This document shows, in pieces, positions 59,446 to 64,000 of a DNA stretch of 64,000 nt. Made by a program: the position numbers and the translations under genes. Origin of the DNA: Siphonodentalium dalli (Eukaryota; Mollusca; Scaphopoda; Gadilida; Siphonodentaliidae); the NCBI GenBank assembly GCA_032622095.1, contig CP136061.1:127174754-127238753 (forward strand), given 5' to 3'. Positions within the stretch are counted from its first letter, which is position 1; each line of letters starts with the position of its first letter. The notes under the pieces were generated by a model. The model was given only the letters and a program-made list of their open reading frames with translations, was not told the DNA's origin and did not search any database.

Positions 59446-60480
59446 CTATGTTGATTCCCACACGTACCCAAATCCATATTTATATAAGTTATTTTTAATA
59501 CACTGTAACCACTCATTATCTGCATCACAAGAAATCAATTTTAAACATTTATACACCAATCGTTTATCACACAAAGTGTTAGCTCGAAGCCAATAGACTA
59601 TCATGTTCCTTAATACATTGATATAGATCGGAAATCTACCCATTTCGGCTAGTACAGCCATATTAGATGTGTTTCTAAATAATCCCAAAATTTGTTTACA
59701 AAATTGTGTGTGGAATTTTTCGATGGGATTTTCCTTGCGGCTTTCTGAATAGTCACCCCATATTTCAGATCCATAAGTCAATATCGGTTTTACACAAGAA
59801 TCAAAAAGTTTGCACGTGACATCAATGGGTGCCGAGTCGTCACATGTTCTTTGTAGTGAAAAATGAGCTCTCGATGCTCTAATCTTTAAATCGTTTAATG
59901 CATGTGAGAAAGTGCCAGACGCCGCTAGTTTCAACCCAAGATATGTATATTGTTGTGTCGTTTCCAACGTATGAGTATCAATTTGAAAAGGATTATGTTT
60001 TAGTTTTTTTCCACTTTTGTTAAAAATCAATATTTTGGTCTTATTTTTGTTCACAGTTAGTTTCCACCGCATACAAAAAATGTTCAGTTGAGTCAACATT
60101 TTTTGCAAGCCGTCTTGTGACTCCGAAGTTAATACGAGATTGTCAGCGTACATTAAACATGGTACTTTAAAATTATCTATGCAAGGTGCATGCATGTCGT
60201 CGGCCATTAGTTCTTCTGCTAGACCATCTACGAAAATATTGAATAATAAAGGGCTAAGGTTATTTCCTTGCATTAAGCCGATTTGGCTGTTTATGGGTGC
60301 AGTAAGAGAATTTCCATTGATTTTTAACCTTGAAGAATAACTGGTTATTATTTCTTTCAAGCACATATAGATTTTTCCCCCAATTCCTAGATTTAATAGT
60401 TTATATAATAATCCTTCTCGCCAGACACTGTCGAATGCCTTTTTATGTGTACCCATACCATAGTATGGTACACATAGTGT
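59446..60480 (-). pseudogene. LINE fragment: RT palm and thumb with YADN
   Basis: It starts at KKAFDSVWREGL just inside the inserted element and runs through LMQGNNLSPLLFNIF (motif B) to LMYADNLVL (motif C; the second catalytic Asp is Asn) and the thumb motifs WKLTVNKNKTKIL and YTYLGLKL. It ends with the YGSEIWGDYSE and LGLFRNTSNMAVLAEMGRFPI region typical of invertebrate LINE C-termini. Frame is lost at about 59450. The preceding in-frame residues (a TDRRTDGR-type repeat) come from the inserted (GTCC)n sequence, not from the LINE. Confidence 0.85.
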
Positions 60481-60589
60481 CAACGTCCGGATTGACCACT
60501 CGTCGTTCGTCCGTCCGTCCGTCCGTCCGTCTGGCCGTCCGTCCGTCCGTCTGTCCGTCCGTAGACACTTCACGTGTAATGCGATAACT

Positions 60590-61150
60590 CAAACATTTTT
60601 TACCTGATCAAAACCAAATTTTGTATATGGGGTTTTCAGCCCAAAATACAGATCGAGTTCGAATATGGGTTTGATCCGACTATTTTTGACAGAGTTATGG
60701 CCCTTTTTCGACTTAGAATTCACGCATTCTGCCATAACTCAAACATTTTTTATCTGATCGGAACCAAATTTGGTATGTGAGTTTCTCGACCCAAAATACA
60801 GATCGAGTTCGAATATGGGTTTGATCGGAGTTTTTTTTACGGAGTTATGGCCCTTTTTCGACTTAGAATTAATGAATTCTGCCATAACTCAAACATTTTT
60901 TATCTGATTGGAACCAAATTTGGTGTATGAGTTTCTCAGACCAACATACAGATTGATTTCGAATATGGGTTTGATCGGATTTTTTTTAATGGTGTTATGG
61001 TCCTTTGACATATGATTCACACATACATGTACTTCGATAAATCAACCATTTTTCATCTGATAGGAACCAAATTTGGTATGTGAGTTTCTCAACTCAAAAT
61101 ACAGAACGAGTTTGAATATGGGTTAGATCCAATTTGTTATACCAGAGATA
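60590..61150. repeat. Tandem repeat, ~4 units of ~155-175 bp
   Basis: Units start near 60583, 60732, 60883 and 61030. Each has a CATAACTCAAACATTTTT-like start (CGATAAATCAACCATTTTT in the last), GAACCAAATTTGGTATGTGAG, ACAGATCGAGTTCGAATATGG and GGCCCTTTTTCGACTTAGAATT. The last unit is the most divergent. The AAATTTGGTATG core is shared with the arrays at 29181-29860 and 5694-6560. Confidence 0.85.
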
Positions 61151-61730
61151 TGGCCCTTTTTAAACTAAGAATTATCCAGATTATAACCCAAGTAACTTAC
61201 AATTAATGAATACCTGCTTCTCTGTGAGCAAGATAAAAGACAATATAGTTTATTGCTTTGAGAGTTATTTATAGCCCTCATATGTTAGGTCTGTATAAGA
61301 GACACAGTGAATTATTGGATAAATTGATTTAGCTATCTTTTTAACCACAACTTAGCCAGGTGAATTTATTTAACTAGACCAATGGAGCTCTCTAAGTCCT
61401 TGGATGATGGGACTACATTGGATCAAACAGGGCAGAGATAGGTGATTTAACCCCTTTTACCCATTCCATGTCTTTTAACCTTTTCCATTAAATAAATAAT
61501 TATATTATTTTGATATCTCACATGGCAATTTGCAACAACATGAATAGAACTGCTCACACCATGATAGTGGTGACAGGCTCTAGAGTTTAGATGTTATATT
61601 AACCCTTCTATATTGACTCATACATTCCAATAATTTGTGTTATTACTGGTTATTATGTACATTTGTCATATACTACTTTAGATCATAACAGTATACTCTA
61701 TAATTCAACATTAAAAGATTATGATTCTGA
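61150..61730. other. Unassigned sequence within the LINE-splitting insertion
   Basis: AT-rich, without recognisable coding or hairpin structure; probably the remainder of the inserted element. Confidence 0.4.
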
Positions 61731-61936
61731 TCTTAACAATTTACTATCGCCAAGGGATGGGTTAAACATCTGCCGATCGTGATCGGCCTCTCGTTGAAGT
61801 CCACAAAGCATGTGTATAATTTTTTGCCATCATTTATACGTTTTTCAATTAAACATTTTAAAATAAATAAATTGTCTGTGGTCCTGTAATTCTTTCTGAA
61901 GCCACACTGATATTCGGAAGGAACCTCCATTTCGTT

Positions 61937-63151
61937 TTACTTTAAGTATTCGTCTAGACGCACAAGAAGAATGCTGGCATACATTTTCCCAAGAACACTA
62001 GTTAATGTCAGACCCTGCATCTGGTCCGGGGAATTTGCATTATTACATTTTGGAATAGCAACAATTATGCCTTCAGTCCATTTGCTAGGTATATGTCCCT
62101 TACTGAGAACTAAATTAAAAAGACGTGTTAACAGTGGGAGAGTATATATTTTAGAAGCTTTCAGCATTTCTGCTTTAATGTTGTTAGGGCCGGCCGAGTT
62201 TCCGATTTTTAAATTACGCAATGCTTTTTCAACTTCTTCTGTAGATATGTCATAATCAAGGTGATTATTGGAGGAGATATTTTGTTCCATGTCAGATACC
62301 TGGCCATGGATGTTATCAGAGAAAGGGTCACCGGTGTTGTCCGTTGTCTGTCCGAGATTTTTAAAGTGTTCGTCGAGTTCATCGGGGCTAACTGATTGCG
62401 ACATTTTATTTGAATTAGAGGACTCGTGATCCAATTGTTTAACTAGCGACCAGTATTCCTTCGGCTTATTGTTTTGCATGTGTACCAGTTGCCCATATAT
62501 ATCACTCCGATAATCACCACGTTTCCTTTTTATGAGTTTTTTATATTGACGCTTTAGCGAAAAATAATTTCCCCGGACGACTGGATCATAGTGCTGAGCA
62601 TTAAGTTCCCGTGCACAAAGCTTCAACTGTTGTTTCATCTCATAACATGCGCAATCGAACCACGGTTTATGTTTGACACGAATCTTAGTCATGCAGCTTT
62701 GTTTCCGCAATTTGAACGAACAAGAAGCGGCAACATGAAATATAGCATTCACTTTACATTGCATTATTTCTGGATCTGAGATTTCTGAACACCTTAGTTC
62801 CTGTATATTGTTTTGAATATCAATATGTTGAAATGCATCTTGAAAAGTTTTCTTTGATGCGTCACTCCAAATGAAGCTTTCTGGTAATTGTGTGAGTTCG
62901 ATTGTGACGCTTTGATCTACTGTTGCTAGAGTAGTATTAACATTTAATGTGTACCAGCACTGACAGTGATCTGAATGTATCGTTAAAGGCTCCACGTGGA
63001 AGTGTGAGAGTGATTCGTAAAGGGGATCACTGTATATCACATAATAGCATCTTGATACTCCAATAAATGTATATTGACCATTCCAATGTATATTTATATT
63101 ATAACAGAACTGTAGAGACCATTCAGCGTTTAGGAGGTCAATGTTCCTCAT
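61937..63151 (-). pseudogene. LINE fragment: endonuclease C-terminus to RT N-terminus
   Basis: This is an open stretch of 404 codons from the LINE. The first ~80 residues end the EEP endonuclease, including SDHC; residues ~80-270 form a charged linker with KRQYKKLIKRKRGDYRSD; the last ~130 residues are the start of the RT (EEVEKALRNLKIGNSAGPNN, HIPSKWTEG). It stops at TAA 61937. The same frame continues as NEMEVPSEYQCGFRKN, so one nonsense change separates it from the next part. A full endonuclease would need ~150 more residues upstream, so the copy is 5'-truncated, as is usual for target-primed insertion. Confidence 0.85.
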
Positions 63152-63227
63152 TGTGAATTGATTGCCTTATGTCACTCAGTCCTAAAGAGAGAGCCACCCT
63201 TTTTTTTGGTGATTGTACCAAGCACAA

Positions 63228-63580
63228 AACTTGATAAATGAACTTAATTTATTATGTGATAACTTTCAAGAAATATTATGTGGTTATTTTATTACTTCAA
63301 AGTTTTGTTTTACTATTTAGCCTCTATACTCGCTCTAAGAATGTAACACTGACTCTGTTAAGATATAATCAGGGACTCAAACATTAACCCTTTCATGACA
63401 GGAGCTGCGCTGTTTCAGCATTAATGATCCTGTGCCAGTGCATTCTCTTATGAACTTTTAAACTCTTCAAAACTTGATAAATGAACTTAATTTATTATGT
63501 GATAACTTTCAAGAAAATTATGTGGTTATTTAATTGTTTTGTTTTACTATTTAGCGTCTATACTCGCTCTAAGAATGTGA
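63228..63580. repeat. Intron-local duplication ahead of GRDP exon 3
   Basis: 63228-63345 and 63471-63580 are nearly identical (AACTTGATAAATGAACTTAA ... CTATACTCGCTCTAAGAATG). They bracket a piece that contains a TTAACCCTTTCATGAC fragment. Confidence 0.85.
63384..63451. mobile_element. TTAACCCTTTCATGAC-family MITE, left-end fragment
   Basis: TTAACCCTTTCATGACAGG to GTGCATTCTCTTATG. It sits between two copies of an intron-local duplication, 280 bp before exon 63729. Confidence 0.75.
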
Positions 63581-63728
63581 GATTTCTGAAAGCTTCAACA
63601 ACATTGGTCATACCATTTCGGAAAACACAACATTTGCCATTTTATATGATTTTGATATTTGTCATTTGGAACGTTAAAGCTAAGCGTAAAACTCTCAATT
63701 AATAAATATATCTTATTTTCACTTTAAG

Positions 63729-64000
63729 GTGAGGGGTATTTGAGAGTCAAGTTCTACAAGGCACCATTCCACGGAGAAAGGGAAGTGATAAGTTTAGAAT
63801 CAGCGTTCCTATGGAAAAAAGACTATGAGGTCAAAGTTCGCAACATGACAATGCACTTTGACAGAGGAACTATGGAAATCTATGAAACAACAGATGACGT
63901 TGCTGAACATCTCGCCCTGGCATTTACAATAGCTGTTCTACAAACATTATGCCAACCAAGATCCAAAGGATGGAAACCGATAACAAAAAGGGAATCGAAG
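63729..64000 (+). CDS. GRDP-like protein, third coding exon (runs off the window)
   Basis: The acceptor tttaag precedes 63729. The first two bases complete the Gly codon split from 55750, giving phase 1, and the frame then stays open to the window end (about 90 codons). The translation begins EGYLRVKFYKAPFHGEREV and includes FLWKKDYEVKVRNMTMHFDR and AEHLALAFTIAVLQTLCQPR. It looks like a beta-sandwich followed by a helix, consistent with the extended C-terminal module of invertebrate GRDP-like proteins, but I cannot name the fold from sequence alone. No donor site is needed inside the window, so the exon end is unknown. The gene therefore spans more than 14 kb and its 3' end is missing here. 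Confidence 0.82.

Larger units (their letters stand above)
60457..61793. mobile_element. ~1.3-kb insertion splitting the LINE reverse transcriptase
   Basis: LINE codons for CFVDF end near 61795 and KKAFDSVW resumes near 60455, so the sequence between them is a later insertion. The lower edge carries the palindrome TACCATACTATGGTA (60465-60480), followed by a (GTCCGTCC)n run (60510-60562). About four ~155-175 bp repeats follow, each with a CATAACTCAAACATTTTT and GAACCAAATTTGGTATGTGAG core. The upper edge has the small palindrome CCGATCGTGATCGG. I could not find a clear target duplication, so the exact ends are approximate and the class is unknown. Confidence 0.65.
58770..63151 (-). pseudogene. 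Dead non-LTR retrotransposon (LINE), 5'-truncated, antisense in GRDP intron
   Basis: Read on the minus strand from 63151 down: the end of an AP-type endonuclease (motif SDHC near the start), a basic linker, RT N-terminal motifs (SAGPNNIKAEML, LPLLTRLFNLVL, IPSKWTEGIIVAIPK), FRKNYRTTDN, CFVDF, KKAFDSVWREGL, IGLMQGNNLSPLLFNIFVDG, LMYADNLVL, and a C-terminal domain with a zinc-knuckle-like CKQC...H...HC motif (59160-59070). The order fits CR1/Jockey/RTEX-like LINEs. Damage: missing endonuclease N-terminus, an in-frame TAA at 61937, a ~1.3-kb insertion between FVDF and KKAFD, a frameshift near 59450, a stop near 59300, and YADN in place of the catalytic YADD. The 3' end is an AATAAAG plus (TCTA)n tail at 58770-58800. 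It cannot be active. Confidence 0.9.

Overview
The window is animal nuclear DNA: AT-rich, dominated by interspersed repeats, with one split protein-coding gene joined by GT-AG introns. It contains no bacterial operons, rRNA, convincing tRNA or CRISPR array. The gene content (a GRDP/DUF1399-type protein), the Helitron termini, the foldback MITEs, the many (GTCTGTCC)n-rich arrays and the very frequent palindrome TACATGTA fit a marine invertebrate, most likely a lophotrochozoan such as a mollusc or brachiopod. That assignment is inference.

Region 1-49,660 has no gene I can support. It is a deep pile of small DNA transposons separated by unrecognised AT-rich sequence. Four groups dominate. (1) TTAA-delimited, piggyBac-like MITEs fall into at least eight end-types, most starting TTAACCCTTT (1.16-kb element 5591-6751; 11832-12261; 17757-18084; 20740-21139; nested pair 33102-33638; 38798-39134; others). 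(2) A hAT-like foldback family begins CAAGCCTG and is flanked by 8-bp duplications (17 copies; clearest 4342-4492). (3) A TA-flanked, mariner-like near-perfect palindrome begins CAGTAATGCCC (15 copies). (4) Singletons are two head-to-tail Helitrons (10322-11360), a MULE-like element with a 9-bp duplication (24959-26075), a PIF/Harbinger-like element with a TTA duplication (26753-28971) and a CCCCC-ended element (36055-36510). Long tandem arrays with 125-220 bp units lie at 5694-6560, 29080-29960, 34130-35290 and 60590-61150. A 3' fragment of a CR1/L2-type LINE lies near 1575-2030.

Region 49,664-64,000 holds three exons of one plus-strand gene: 49664-51181, 55636-55750 and 63729 to beyond the window end. 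The predicted protein has two DUF1399 repeats followed by a beta-rich, possibly C2-like region. Intron 51182-55635 contains nested TTAA elements. Intron 55751-63728 contains a dead, minus-strand, 5'-truncated LINE (about 58770-63151). A further ~1.3-kb insertion splits its reverse transcriptase in motif A.

The most unusual signals are: a palindromic hairpin cassette that recurs inside several TTAA element types with differently ended borders and alternative self-complementary centres; 26-bp and ~30-bp direct repeats flanking two MITE copies whose families normally make 8-bp or TTAA duplications; chimeric half-MITEs; and about 27 copies of TACATGTA where roughly two are expected.
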